From positions 55,598 through 119,597 of the forward strand of contig JBBHKE010002746.1 in assembly GCA_037447655.1 (NCBI GenBank): 64,000 nt of DNA, given 5' to 3'. Below the pieces are notes generated by a model that was given only the letters and a program-made list of their open reading frames with translations, was not told the DNA's origin and ran no database searches. Both the position numbers and the translations under genes were made by a program. Below are positions 44,557 to 57,478 of this stretch, one piece after another. Source of the stretch: Zygnema cylindricum (lineage: Eukaryota > Streptophyta > Zygnematophyceae > Zygnematales > Zygnemataceae). Position 1 is the first letter of the stretch; each line of letters starts with the position of its first letter.

Positions 44557-47500
44557 ATGGGAGGAACCCAGTCTACTGAAGACTCTGATTCTGAGTCAGA
44601 TGTCGCAGAAGACGAATCAGAAAGTCTAAGGGATGAAGACAATGAAGAACTTGAACAAGAGCCTGAAGTCCGGCCATTTAAACATCCTCAATCACCATTG
44701 ATGCCTCAGGATTCAGACATTATTGCTCCCCTTCTTGAACCTTTGAAACTGAGTGAATCCTCTCCTTTACTCGAGGATGGTAGCGAAAGGACGAGTTTTA
44801 CGCTTGACGTTCGTAATTCTGAGCCTGGCTCTTCTCCCTCTAAACCATTTCAATCTTTTCCTTGGTCTCCTTTGAGTCCTGATGGTAAAAGTTCACTTCT
44901 TTCCACCATGGCTGAGCATATTAGCCAATCAGAAGAAGCTCCTGTCTCGTCTGAGAAGGAAGATGCTGCTACCATTTCTAGCACAAGCAGACAAATAGAA
45001 GATGTGCATTTATCAAAAGAACACGAGGAAGAACCTGAGGAAGAACCTGAGGAAGAACCTTTGCCAGTTAGTGATTTGTCTCTGGAAGCTTCTGTCCCGT
45101 CTCTGGCATTTACACCTACAGAATCAGCGCCTTTATCGAATGTACCTCCTAGAGTGTCTCTTGTTTCCACTGCACCCGTACACGAGGTGACAACGGAGTT
45201 TTACATTATAAGGTTTGTCCCAAATCTTATTTGAAGACACTCAATAACCAGTAGTCTCCGAATGCACATTCCTTTTAAAATAATTTTTTGACTAACAGGC
45301 TTCTCACAGTCATTGTTTTTTTTGCTCTCAATATAACTCTTATTTTAATTTGCAAACTGACTGTTTCAAACTTGCTGGTGGGCTCATGCTCTTGCCTTCT
45401 GTTGTGAACGGATGTTCTTATGTCGTGAATTTGGCATGTTTTTTTTTGGTGGAGCGATGATTGATGAGTTTCTACCATGATTTGTCATTGTTAGTTGGCT
45501 ATTGAGGAACATAATTTGACCATGTTTAGTTGTGACTGGAATTCTTGTTGCTTTTGATGATCTGAAAGCATTTAAAATTGGTATGAATTAATGTAGTATG
45601 CCCTTGTAAGCGATCATTGTGGATGTATGGGAAATTTTGCAAGTCCTAATTTTTTTACTCAATTTTTGGATTATGAAGTGAGCATTTGAAATATGTTATT
45701 CATTCTCCTCTTTTTGGTTTTAAGTTAATGGGTTAGCCTGCTTGTGTCTTGTGTTTGGGTACCTTTTTCTGTGCTCCATGTCAACGATTTCATTTGTTTT
45801 TGAAATACTCAAGATTTACAAGTAGGTCTCAAGCTGTTACTCAAAAGGTGTTTATATTGTATGGTTTCAAATCTGAATTTAGATCCCTCACCTGGTCAGT
45901 CTATGTATCTCTTGGGTTTTGTTCCAACGCCTTTTATAGCCTTGGACTGAGATTACTTTGTGTAAAATATACATGTAGAATTATTCCTTCAGGAATCCTT
46001 CGTCATTACATCGTGCTGCTGTGACTCCAGGCATGCCGAGGCGACAAATAATGTATCAACAGCGATTGGAGGAAGATCTCCTTCAGCCACTTTGACGCCG
46101 AAGGGAAGGCATCAGGCGACGTTGTTGGGGAGATTTTTGCGTGAATATCGTGGCATCAACTTTGACTCCATATATTCGTCCCCGTTGGAACGAGCCAAGG
46201 AGACAGCACTACTTGTCTGTCAGGTTAGCATGGAGGCAACTATCTCTATTTTTTCTGGAAGCACACGGATCAGTCCATCTTATGGGTCTCTTACACATCA
46301 CTTTCCTAGCTTGTGATCCCAGTTTTAGAGGTATTTTTATGAGCAACACATACTGAGCCATACATGCACTCTGAAAGAGTCTTGGCTACTATGAGTGAGG
46401 GGTCGATGAGCCGTAGAGGAAACCAGGTACAGTAGAGAGGACTCATATTATGGAGTTTTTATGTTCCTGATGTCACATGCAACTGAGTGGCTTGTTCTCA
46501 GGCCCAAATGTGGAGGGGGAATGGGAGAGAGCTGTCCTGAAGAAGACTATCCAAGTCATTGAGAGATCTCAAATCAGGTGGAAGTGGCAGGTGAGTGATG
46601 CCAAGTGTCCAAAGAACAGGGAAATTCGGGTTTTAAGTTTAGGTTGGAAGGATTTGTTTTTGAAGTGATGTTCTGGTGGAAACTGAGGCTCTGATCTGCA
46701 CTGTCAAGCATGTTGCAGGAGTTGGGCGTGTCTGAGGAGGCCATACGGTTGGAAGAGGACCTCCAGGAGTTGAGCCAAGGAGAATGGGAAGGCAAGGAAC
46801 GCTCAGAGGTGTACACTTCAGAAATGGTTTCCCGCATGAACTCTTCCCAACCAGACTTTCGTGCACCAGGCGGAGAATCTCAGCGTCAGGTATGTAAGGT
46901 CATAAAAAACAGAAATTTGAACGTCCGAGATAAACAACGAAAGAATGAAGGGAGGTTTTTACTTCTTAGCCATTTAAGTTTCTAAAATATTTTTTGATAC
47001 ATTCGGTCCTGATGTTTGGCTGGTCTAAATCCCCGTTTATGGTGGTGAAACTGCGGCTTCTTTTCCCTCATAAGAAACGCCTTTTGGAACATTTGTTCAA
47101 AGGTTGTTGAACTGGAGATTTTTCAGCCATGCAGACATGTCAAATACCTTTCTTGGACAAATGGTTGTTTGTATGGTACATATGGTGTAGTTTTTTTGCG
47201 TACAATTTTATGCTAAAACATCTCTCACAGTAAGAATATAGGAACATTACTGTTGGGGGCTAGTAGAAATTTGAAGGAGTTGGCATTAATGCTTTATATC
47301 GACAGCCAGTTTTGATAACCAGTATTTACTGCTCAGAGGTTGTTGATAACCCGATTACCATTTAGTTAATAATTATAGTTTTCCGACGTAACATTAGCGG
47401 AAATATCTCCATAGTAGTTATTATGCAATTGAATAATGCACGCGCCCGCACGCCTGTTTTTATTGTTTTCTGTCTGTACTGTTTTCAGACAGAAAGATCA

Positions 47501-48855
47501 AGGTATCGAGAATAATCTGGTTTGGCTAACGAGAAAGTATCCTGTAGAGAATTGACGGTGTTCATTTCAATTTTATTTTATTTCGAAAACTCGACTTTTG
47601 GGGAAGTTTCAACTTCTTATGAACCTGTAATTCGTAAAATGTATGAAAGTATGTATGTACATTTCCTCCGTATTCTCGTACCCATCCTGATATTACTCCC
47701 TCAATCGGTCATTGCTCCTATTAGTTATCAGGCATGCTGGTTTTGGCAAACTGCTAAGGTATAACACTACACCGTGAGTCGTTATTAGCAATAAGAAATA
47801 CATGTGGGATAGATTTTTGTGTTATTCATTCTAATTCGGGTCCAATGGATCAAGGGTGATTTTCAATCGCTTACCAAATTGGTGTTTAAGAAATAAACAC
47901 TTGGTATTAAGGCTCTTTATGTTCAGGGGCGATACCCATCTCTTTATGATGTTTGCACATTGGCCATTGTATAGGTGTAGTACACCGCCCATCGCTATTA
48001 GAGTTAGTGAAATATTAGCGTTAACACTTTACAAGAGTTAACTTCACTAAATTATGTTTTCAAACGTGGCCTATTGTGGGCCACCTACTTAACTTGAATA
48101 ATGCCAATAATTTTGGGTCAAAAAAACACTACCTGAAATTTAGAGGGATTATTAACTTTGATAGTGATTGGCAGTGTTGCTAGACAGTGTTTTGAATAAT
48201 CAAACAGAATCTGGTGAATTAGGAAAATCTACTTATACTCTTAAGGTTTGCAGTTTTATTGTACATAAAGGCCGGCTTTTGATTTGTCCACCTCTCTTTT
48301 CATTTGTTTCTGGGATTATTTTCTGTGATATACTGACTTGTGACTTGTTCTATGGACGAGGTTGTGATGCAGGTCGAGTACCGCATGGTAGAGGTTCTGA
48401 ATAGAATTGTAACAGGCAGTTTAGGTGAGGAATCCTCGCTATCTCATAGGAAGGTTTACGCGGGAGAGAAACGACTGGAAGATTTCCTGTTAGGGACTGT
48501 GGAACCTTCAAGTCCGCAAAATACAGAGAGACCGAGGCATGTGGAAAGCATATTCGTGGATCACAACAAGACAAACGGGAGTCATACAGGTAATGAATTT
48601 AATGTGAAAGGCAAAACCGTGCGGGTAGCTTTGTTTTCTCATGGGACTGCCATCAAGTGTTTGCTTAGAGGTATTTTAGGTTCCGAATCTCAAATGACGT
48701 ACAAATTAACCATCGATAATACGTCGGTCACGGTGTTAAAACATACAACCAGTAAAGGCTGGTTTTTAGTAGGGATGAACGATACCGCACACTTTGTTAT
48801 ACTACAGCAAACGGCTGTTAATGGAGTACTGGAAAACAGGAAAGAAAATGTTTAG
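44557..48855 (+). CDS. Histidine phosphatase / phosphoglycerate-mutase family protein, four exons
   Basis: Exons 44557-45212, 46031-46223, 46719-46889 and 48373-48855 join with consistent phases (2, 0, 0) at GT-AG introns, giving 1503 nt and 500 aa. Residues 1-215 are acidic and Ser/Pro-rich with no fold visible and an EEPEEEPEEEP repeat. The start MGGTQS fits the N-myristoylation pattern (Gly2, Ser6), suggesting membrane attachment. The catalytic domain begins FYIIRH with the phospho-accepting His220 and Arg219. It continues with LTPKGRHQA, SSPLERAKETA (Arg273), LQELSQGEWEG (Glu300), FRAPGGESQRQVEYRMVEVL, and VALFSHGTAIK (His430). RHAE replaces the usual RHGE. All four catalytic-type residues are present, so activity on a phospho-substrate is likely, but the substrate is not predictable. 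Plant proteins of this family share the LTPKG, ERAKETA and RAPGGES blocks. The ATG at 44557 has a strong context (ACCATGG). Confidence 0.9.
45025..45062 (+). repeat. 12-bp coding repeat (EEPE) in the phosphatase gene
   Basis: GAGGAAGAACCT is repeated three times in frame, encoding EEPEEEPEEEP in the disordered N-terminal region. A likely length-variable site. Confidence 0.9.
47983..48174. mobile_element. TA-target MITE in intron 3 of the phosphatase gene
   Basis: Left end TA-CACCGCCCATCGCTATTAGAG and right end TAGTGATTGGCAGTG form degenerate inverted repeats 192 bp apart. Another left terminus of the same family (ACTACACCGTGAGTCGTTATTAG) lies at 47764-47786. Both are within the intron 46890-48372. 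Confidence 0.6.
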
Positions 48856-51800
48856 TTTGTCGACTTTGGGAGACCAGTAAGCTTTAATATGGTGGTCTTC
48901 TTTTTTTGAAAGATGGTTGACAACGGTAGGTAGATTCTCAAGAACTTTTCAGTGTATCACTCTAAATTTTGTGTTGTGTATTATGCCGGCAGTCTATTTT
49001 TTTATTCTTGTTTTTTCAATTACCTCTTGTGGTAATGGAAACAGATCTTTTGTCGGTATCCACTATAAGAAGAGTCATCATATATACCTTGTACCGCTAT
49101 TAGTGTTAATGTTTTCTTTGCCACTTAAAGTCAGCTTTTCTTCGTGCACACGCGTTCAATGTCCAGAGACAACCAATCAGAAGCCGAGAATCTTACTCCA
49201 TTGCGACCGTCGGATTAATAACCTGACAAGTGTTCGCAATGAAATGTGATTGAAGTAGTGATTTAAACACTACTGCCGATAATGATACCAGGGTAGCTTG
49301 TAACAAGCTTCCTCCGAAGAATTGAGCAATTTTTGGCAATTATTGAAGTATTGTCATTCGATGTTTTCTCAAGTTCTATTTACTTTCTATAGTGGATAAG
49401 GACCTGTTTGGTTAAGAAAAACTTTGAATTCGAGTGATGTTGTGTTGCTCTTATTGTTCATTGAAGTATAAAGGAAAACAATGGGTGAAAGGTGGGTGTA
49501 AAGTTGTCAAAGAGGGGGAGGGAGAGAGAGAGAGAGAAGAACAATAGGATTGGGGCGAGGAATGGAGACTTCGTTTCTTTCAAGAAGAGAGGGAAGGAGA
49601 GAGGGGGAGGAATTTGTCATTACACATGAGGCAAGCCTGTTCTGGAGAAAGAGGTGTGAATAGAAGGAATTATCTCTCTAATCTGAAGTGCGCATTTAAA
49701 GGCTGGTAAGTAAAAAAAATGCCGAACGTGGAAATCCTGTCGATGCAAATTTTCGAAAAGTAATAAAACATACCGCAAGTGAAGAGATCCAGTAATAGGG
49801 TTGGAAACAAATTTTGCGGCACATAGAACATCCCAACGGTAACGCTTAATTAAGGGTCATATAAAACAAGTAGCCCAGTGTAAGGACAGTACACCGCTCA
49901 TCGTTAGTAGTGTTAATAACATTAATTTGGTCATCATTGTTTTGTCTAAAAATCTCAATATAGAGTTAACAACATTATTTAAGGACGTGGACTACAATCT
50001 GCCACGTCTCGCACTAAATTAGTATTAGAATTTTAGTCTTATTAACTCTAATTTCGCATCGACACTAATAAATCTTTAACGCTAATGATGATGACCGGTA
50101 TATTGTTGGTCCTGGAGTCTACAGTAGTGATAGCGTCAAACTCCTAAAATTGAAAAAGTTTGTGCAAGTAGAATAGTACAATTCGAGTTTCTTCCAAAGG
50201 CAGTAATGTCTAATTCTGTTCTGTTTTTCGCTTATCTGCATCGGGTTCCCCATTTGCGATAGAGAGAAAATGTTATGCAAGGTTCTACACACTGCAAATA
50301 CCAAACATCCACCATATCTGAACACTTCATTATGATTGTAAGATGTTTTTTATAGTAAAGGTTTGCGCAATTAATTTGGTCGTCCGGTTATTAGTTTTTG
50401 CTTTCCCTTCTTGCCTCTCCCCTTTGGTGGAGGACAACACTCTGGGTCTAGTTGTGCCACCCTTAGATTTCATCAAGATTCGTCTACTAAAAGTTTTCTT
50501 TCATCAGTTCAACTGGGTTGATTAGCGAATGTTCGAAAATTTTCCTTTCACTTCCCCAAATAGTTAACAAAATTTTAGTCCGTACAACGGCATTTGTTTG
50601 TTATGATGCTTGCATGGCTCGAATACTTTTGTGACTCGGTTTCTCGAGTATGCTCTTCTAATAGATTTGTCCCTCGTAGACGACGTTTTTGGCCCTCGGG
50701 GTTGCTTTTGCTCCTTTGACGAGGTGTTCCCCCCACTTCTTCTCCTACCTTCCCTCTCTTTCCCTCCCACCCTCACTTTTGTCTCGTCTCTTTTCCCCTT
50801 CGATGGAACCCTCATAGACGTCCTCCACACTTTTCAGTCATGAGACTTTTGATCACAAGTCTGGACCTACCACCCGCAGTTATGCATCCCTTCACGTCTT
50901 CTTTTCGGGATACTAAAGAACCAATGAGCTACAAGCACGAAATTTCTGTTGCTGTATTCGACGATATCAGCGTGATGTGTGCCTGTGGGCTGTTCAAAAT
51001 GTGACGCGACAAAGGAGAGCAGCCATCCAAAGGTGGCGAACCTATGGTGCTTCCAGAGAATGTGTATCCTCGAAAGCACCTCTGAGCTTTGAAGGAGAAA
51101 CACAACAAGACAATTAAAAAGCGCAATGGTAAACCATCTGAGTCCACAGGAACAAAAAGTATGACCAGATGGTTTATCATTGGGCTTTTTAATAAAGTCA
51201 GCCATATTCTCACAAAAAGGGGCGTCAATGAGTTAGTCTCTTCAACACTTGTGGCGCGTGATACCTACTTAGGGAGTTAGTGCCTTCTTGGCTCCAAATA
51301 ACTGTTACAGATTACAGAATTTGTGGAGTGTAAGAAATTTAGGGGGTTTGCGGAGTGTTAAAATTGTGCGGAGGGAACCAATTATGCATGCATATTGTTG
51401 GCATCATGTTATTGATTTCGAATATCACAATTATATGGCTTTCCACGTATTGCGTCACAAACTCATAACTGCGAGTCGACAACACTTAGTTTCAGTTTTC
51501 TTGACGTAGAAAGTGCTAAAACCCTCGTGACCCACCTTGTCAAACCCGGATGAACAGAAAAAAAAACATTTTGTTGATGGTTTTTTCCATCACGCGTCTC
51601 GCAATAAAGTTTACTTTCATTTTGGAGCAAATGACAAAAGTACGTTAGTACCGCACATACTTTGTAAAGGCCGTTGACTGAAGTACGAATGTATTGTACC
51701 AAGTGCATATTGGAAACCTTTGCCAACACATTATCACATGTCAACAGATTCCATGTTTTATGACCCTACCATGTGTCAACCGTTTTGGTTGTGTACGCTT

Positions 51801-52980
51801 CTTTTTGGTGAGCAAATGAGCCACAATTGACGTAAATAAGTTGATAAAATCAATCATGCTGCAAACTAAAGTACCTACTTCATACATACATAGTGGTATG
51901 GAATCCAGTTCATACTGTATATTCTATTTTTTTTGTGATTTAAACCATAGTAATGGCATGTACAGGTTATAAATTGGTTTTGCGTTAATAACAAGTATTT
52001 ATTCGAATTTGACTTGATAACGCACTGAATTGAACATCATTTAAAGCGAATTGCCAATTCAATATTTTTCAAAATCTTAAGCTCTAAGCTAAAACCACAT
52101 TGAAGTAATTAATTTTGACTAGGTCTTTATTGTTCCTGCTTCACCAGATTGGCCATTACGGTAGCCGTAAACGCCACCGTGTTGCACACAAAGGAAATTT
52201 CCACTTGATGTGTTCGACGTGTTCAACATTGTTTGTACTGAGAAATTGAATTTCGTGACAAGAGACATGAAAGAATGCTCATTTACACCAAAAAAATACA
52301 AGGTTTGAAGACTTGAGCACATAAAGTGTAGAGACGAATGCGACAAAAGTGTTAACACGTCATTCAAATTTCTTGGAAATTTGGTTGGCGTTGGTTAAAT
52401 TCCTTTATGTTATGTTAAAATAAAAAAGTAAATCCAACCCTCATAGCACCCTTTACAACAACCATTCTTGACCATCAGTTGGAGATACAAACGTTTTACA
52501 TGGAAACATTCACAGTCATTGGTCAACATTTTTAAAAACATTTTTTTTTTGCATGACACAACTTGGTCCTTGCCCTTTTGGCTCCACCCTTCTTTGGAAC
52601 TCTTCTCCCTCTTCTCTATGTAGTAGTTACATCTTTGTTAATTCTATTAAACACCATTTGTTAGGTAGAGATTTTTACAAGTGTGCTCCAATTTCATCTT
52701 TTTATCATGGCTAGTTCTCGTCGTAGAATTAGTCCCTTATTATTTTGATTTCTTCACTCATGTTTTACTCCGCTATTTATCCTGTCATACAGTCGAGGCC
52801 GTACAGTCGATTCTGGCGATTTTTTAAGCCCCGTTGATCCAGGACAGATCAAAGCTCCGCCGATCAAGTTGGTGCCTAGACCAATCATTGATCATTTTCG
52901 ACTTTGACTCACCAATGTGAAACGTATACGAAATCTCCATCTAGTAGTAAAATGTCTTTAAATATTTAACCTCAAACTAC
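48856..52980. other. Gene-poor region, no gene recognised
   Basis: Downstream of the phosphatase gene. A GA-rich patch at 49510-49620 and a C/T patch at 50735-50790 are low complexity. 50870-51290 holds an inverted pair around AAACCATCTGAG/GACCAGATGGTTT (51130 and 51165) but no recognised protein. Short frames have no domain signals. Confidence 0.4.
49892..50098. mobile_element. TA-target MITE, degenerate
   Basis: Left GTACACCGCTCATCGTTAGTAG and right CTAATGATGATGACCGGTATA are recognisable family ends about 207 bp apart with TA at both flanks. Confidence 0.55.
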
Positions 52981-52982
52981 AT

Positions 52983-53967
52983 AGCCCATCGTTATTAGAG
53001 CAAAAAAAATGTTAGCGTTAATGCAAAATTGAAATTTATAATATTAATTTAGGGCAAGGGAGCGTGGCAGATTCTGTAGTCCACATCCTTACATAGTGTT
53101 GCTAACTCCATTTTATGATTTTTGCCGAGAAATAGTCGCGACCGAATGATTGCCATAGACTGTAATAATTAGTGTTGTGTATCGGTAAGGATTTGCCGAT
53201 AACCGATATGGGCCTTTTTTCGGGTAGTTGATAATCGGTATGTTGGTACGATATATCGTTTTCGGTATTAACACCGATAATACCCGATATTTATCGGTTA
53301 TTATCGGCGATAACACCGATATCGATAACTATCGGCGATATCTGTACGGACCGTACAGATAAATGTACGGCGAGTACACTCAATTGTACGTGTTATTCCC
53401 CGGACGCGCCGCGAACCCCTTTCCCCTCGATACTGGTAAAAAATCGTGATATTTCCTTCATTATTTCTAATTTAAGGGGTTTTACTTGGGTACCCCTTCC
53501 AGAATGTCCTTTGACTGTTATTATTTTATAAATGGCAATAAATGGCGGCAGTCTGACAAATTTGTTCGTCTGCTTTGTTCGTCTGTTCGTCTAGTTTTCA
53601 AAAAAGTTTGATTTTACAAATTTACAATGTAATTTATTTTTTCGTTCCGGTTTATAATTTTAGAACTATAAACTATTATTTTAAATTTGTCAACGTTAAT
53701 GTGTCGCGCTATCCGTAATAAATTTCAGTTAAACACCGTACAGAACAAATTCTTACACGTGGCATACCACGCTATATAAAGTCAATAATATAATACAATA
53801 TATTATAAAATACTATTGTATGCATACTATATTTTTTTAAGTTATCGCCGATATGGAATTTGTTGGTCTTTGATCGATATATCGGAATCTCTGACCGTAT
53901 CGGTATCGGTGTTATCGCGATAAATTTTTTACCGATACACAACACTAGTAATAACGATGGGCGGTAT
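52983..53967. mobile_element. TA-target MITE split by an hAT-like element
   Basis: Left end AGCCCATCGTTATTAGAG at 52983 and right end AATAACGATGGGCGGTATA at 53950-53968 are inverted repeats of the same family. The hAT-like element at 53170-53947 with its 8-bp duplication lies between them. The outer insertion is therefore the older one. Confidence 0.7.
53170..53947. mobile_element. hAT-like MITE, full length (778 bp)
   Basis: Ends TAGTGTTGTGTATCGGTAA and TTACCGATACACAACACTA. Flanking octamers GTAATAAT (53162-53169) and GTAATAAC (53948-53955) match at 7 of 8, typical of hAT. The interior is packed with palindromic TATCGGCGATAACACCGATA-like words. No transposase. The best reference copy of this family in the window. 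Confidence 0.88.
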
Positions 53968-54317
53968 ACCAATTTTTTGTTGCATGATTTTCTTTCCAAT
54001 CGCGGAAATGTGCCCCAATAGATTTTAAAACTTACACGTGCGCGCCTCACAAATCCGCGCACAAAAATAGCTCCCAAACCCGCATTCAAAACGCGATTTT
54101 TTTAAATAACGATTTCGTAAGCAAAAACGCCTGGAATTCAATGGCTCGCTCACTGGAAAGCTGTATTGTTTAACTTTAAGAAATAAACTCAATGGGTATC
54201 TAACAAAACCACATAAGTCCATACAGTTTGTACTTCGTACATAGCGCGTACAAGAAAACTACAGTACACCACTTCTGTAATATCGTTTTTTGGCCAAAAG
54301 CCCAAAACATAAAATAA

Positions 54318-55091
54318 GGGTAACCTTCCATCAAGCAAAAAGTGGGGTTGTTTACTGGAGAAAGTGTCTTTCCGTACGAGGCCGTACTGTTTTTTTATTT
54401 TTTTTTTTACAAAAGATGTTTACCAGAAATTCGTTAAGATTCTCCATACTTTTTGGCGAAAACTTCCACCGTCCGATTTTGAATTTTCGACGCAAATGCC
54501 CCTTCTATCTAGTACCGGGCAAGTCTCCTCCGACTGTCCTCAGGAGGACACTTTGCGCTTACTGGACGCTTAAATTGGTCCACTTGTAAAAGTCAGAGTC
54601 GATCCACGACGGACGTGAAGTTATAAACTTACATGTGGCAAATGGCGTGTACCTTCTGACATCAAAGCCACCCTGTTCGACGACAAAATCTTGGTTGTAG
54701 GACATTCTGTCACGCCTCCGTTGGTACAGCGAAAATACATGAAAGTACAAATGGTGCATTCATGGACATTTGTACAAATTTTCATTTTGCAACGGTTTTA
54801 GTGGCCGTTGGTACAAGACAAATACAAGAACGTTCAGATTGTACATTAGCGTGACGCTACTAGATATTTTAATCGGCGTCCGCCCGTACAGAAACGCAGT
54901 TGAGATTTTGTACTTTTCAAAAATTTCATTATTCCCCGCCGGCTAAACAGGTTCCTACGTGGTACCAATCGCAATCCAACACGTAAGCAATTTTTGCCTC
55001 GCTGACACGACCTGATGGAAAGGTGTTACAAATATTACTGCCAGTAAACGTGACCGTACGATTACTGGGAACGCCTGATGGAAGGTTACCC
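54318..55091. mobile_element. TAA-target (PIF/Harbinger-like) MITE, intact copy
   Basis: Ends GGGTAACCTTCCATC and GATGGAAGGTTACCC are perfect inverted repeats flanked by TAA on both sides (54315-54317 and 55092-55094). A 3-bp TWA duplication is the hallmark of PIF/Harbinger insertions. 774 bp, non-coding. Confidence 0.85.
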
Positions 55092-56149
55092 TAAGTGTTA
55101 ACAAACAATATTGAAGGTACAATCTGCCACGCCCTCGAAACTGTTAATTATAATTGGCGAATTGTGCATTAACACACAAAAATCCTTAACGCTAGCAGCA
55201 ATCGGCGATATAGTGCAATCTTAGCATTTACCGAGCGTCAGACAACTGGCAGCCGCCGTTCTGGTTGGAGGAAACGGTTTACGCTTATCGAAGTTTGAAA
55301 GAAATAGTACCGATTCTGGCGATTTTTGGCGGATCGATGAACCTCGATGACAAAGTACAGTAGCCGGTTGACAAAATTTACCGTGTCGAAATTAGTATTT
55401 CGAAATATACTGCAGTACTGTACATTATTTGTAACGCATGTACACGACGTCCCTACAGTATAAAATAAAGGTTGGACACTTTGTATACTTTATTTTATCG
55501 TACCAACACGAGAGTATTTTTGGTTTGGCCACAGATTTTCGGTGGTGGATTCAAAAACGGGGTAATCCATCGGCTTCAATTCTTCAACTTTGCATCATGA
55601 TTAGAGAGGTAGGCGTGGCGACTTATCTTTGGCTTTCGTAATTTGATGTTTAAAGAGCTAAAAAGTGTCGCATTGTGAGTAAAAGTTGTACAGTAAACAG
55701 TGGCAATTCAAATCGTACATTAGGAATGGATCGAGGCCAATTTGTCGATACACGATAAAGGATGTTCTTCAAATATGATGACACGCGATACGAACATGTG
55801 TTCTTTTCGAGGATTCATAAATCATTAGTTCGCGACAAAAGCAAGTTTTGGACCGAATGCGACGCACGTCGTGTTTCGACTTCAAAGAGTACTATAGGGA
55901 ACGTGCCATGTGGTTACGTAAGGGGAATTTACTAGTTTTCTGTTGCTCCGCAAAAAATGGATGATGCACCGAGACAATCTTTCGCCTTACAAATAGAATG
56001 CAGATGTTAAACTACTTTTAACGTCACCTTGAAACGTACAGTGTACAACATTTTTGGCGGTTTGCCTTTGTAACTGACGGCTACGTCATGCCATTTCATG
56101 CTCAAACTCCAACCCTGAAACACCGCGAGGCAAGGCAACGCCTAAAAAT
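55092..56149. other. No gene recognised
   Basis: The start resembles a TA-target MITE right end (CTAGCAGCAATCGGCGATATAG near 55192-55213). The remainder has no coding signal or recognised repeat. Confidence 0.4.
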
Positions 56150-56769
56150 TAGTGTTGTGTATCGGTAAAAAACATAACGCGATAACACGGATACGGATAG
56201 TTATCGGTTATCGAACGGTCAAAGGTCCCGATATATCGGTTTGAGACCAGCAAATTCCATATCGGCGATAACTTAAAAAATATATAGTACGCATACTATA
56301 GTACTTTATAATATACTGTATTACATTATGTACATTATATAGCGTGGCATGCCACGTATAACAATCTGTTCCGTATCTATTCAACTGAAAAATATTATGG
56401 ACAGCGCAGCACGTAAACGTAGACAAATTTAAAATAATACTTTATAGTTCTAAAACTATACTACCGAAACGAAAAAAATAAAATACATTGTAAAATTCGA
56501 AAATCAAACTTTTTCGAAAAAAAACGAACAGACGAACAAAGCAGACTGAACACATTTGTCAGAACGCCGCCATTTACAACCACCATATTTATCTGTACGG
56601 TCCGTATAGTTATCGATATCGGTGCTATCGCCGATAAAAACCGATAAATATCGGTTAATTATCGGCGATAACACCGATGGCGATATATCGTACCAATATA
56701 TCGATTATCGGGTACCCGAAAAAGGGTCCATATCGGTTATCAACAAATCCTTACCGATACTCAACACTA
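56150..56769. mobile_element. hAT-like MITE (620 bp)
   Basis: Ends TAGTGTTGTGTATCGGTAA and TTACCGATACTCAACACTA. Flanking octamers CTAAAAAT and CTGAAAAA match at 6 of 8. The interior is largely the inverted, shortened counterpart of 53170-53947, including the GACGAACAAAGCAGAC block. Confidence 0.8.
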
Positions 56770-56984
56770 CTGAAAAATGAATATAGGAAGCAAAACGTCT
56801 TCGCACGTGTCACTGGATTTGAATACTTTTGCACGAACGAGAGTACAGTACTTGCTACTTTTTTTGTTTTCTCTTCGCACGAATGTACGGAAATAAAATT
56901 TGCAGAGAGTCACGATCCTCCACTTCCACTAATCAGTCTTTGTAAAAGTTTTACGACGTCAACGCTCCCTCTTCCACTACAGTA

Positions 56985-57476
56985 CACCGCCAATCACTAT
57001 TAGAGTAAAGGAATAAATAGCAAAAAAAAAATAGTGATGCGCTAATTGGGAAAAAAACAAAAAACAAAAAACAAAAAAAAAGTAAAACTAATTGGGTTTT
57101 TTCGAATAATAAATACCCGCCGTATCGATGTTTACATCAATACATGTACCCGTACAACATCTAACTATTCGTACTCCAAAATCTGAATATTGGAGTTTGC
57201 GTCTCTTTTTCCCAGTGCACATTCACATGCGCGCGCAATTACATTAAATGACTTTTTGTACATTTTTATCTCAAAAAGTACATTTTGATACGGACAAACC
57301 CTGGTCGTACACCACACTATAAACATCGCAGTATACTTCCGTTATTAACCATAATAAAGAAAAAGATCATTAAAAGGCGTAAAAGAAAAAATAGAATTAT
57401 GGATTGTATTTCAAGATTTTTTTTTTTTAAAAGGGCACCGAATTAGCGTTATATACTCTAATAGTGATTGGTGATG
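56985..57476. mobile_element. TA-target MITE (492 bp)
   Basis: CACCGCCAATCACTATTAG and CTAATAGTGATTGGTGATG are inverted ends, with TA at 56983-56984 and 57477-57478. A-rich interior including an AAAAAC run, no coding capacity. Confidence 0.75.
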
Positions 57477-57478
57477 TA

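Noticed and set aside
44850-45170. 106-codon minus-strand Ser/Gly-rich frame
   Set aside because: Antisense shadow of the acidic exon 1 of the phosphatase gene.
46477-46668. Frame with Glu/Arg-rich start between exons 2 and 3 of the phosphatase gene
   Set aside because: The protein family runs directly from VCQ to ELGVSEEA, so this segment is intronic.
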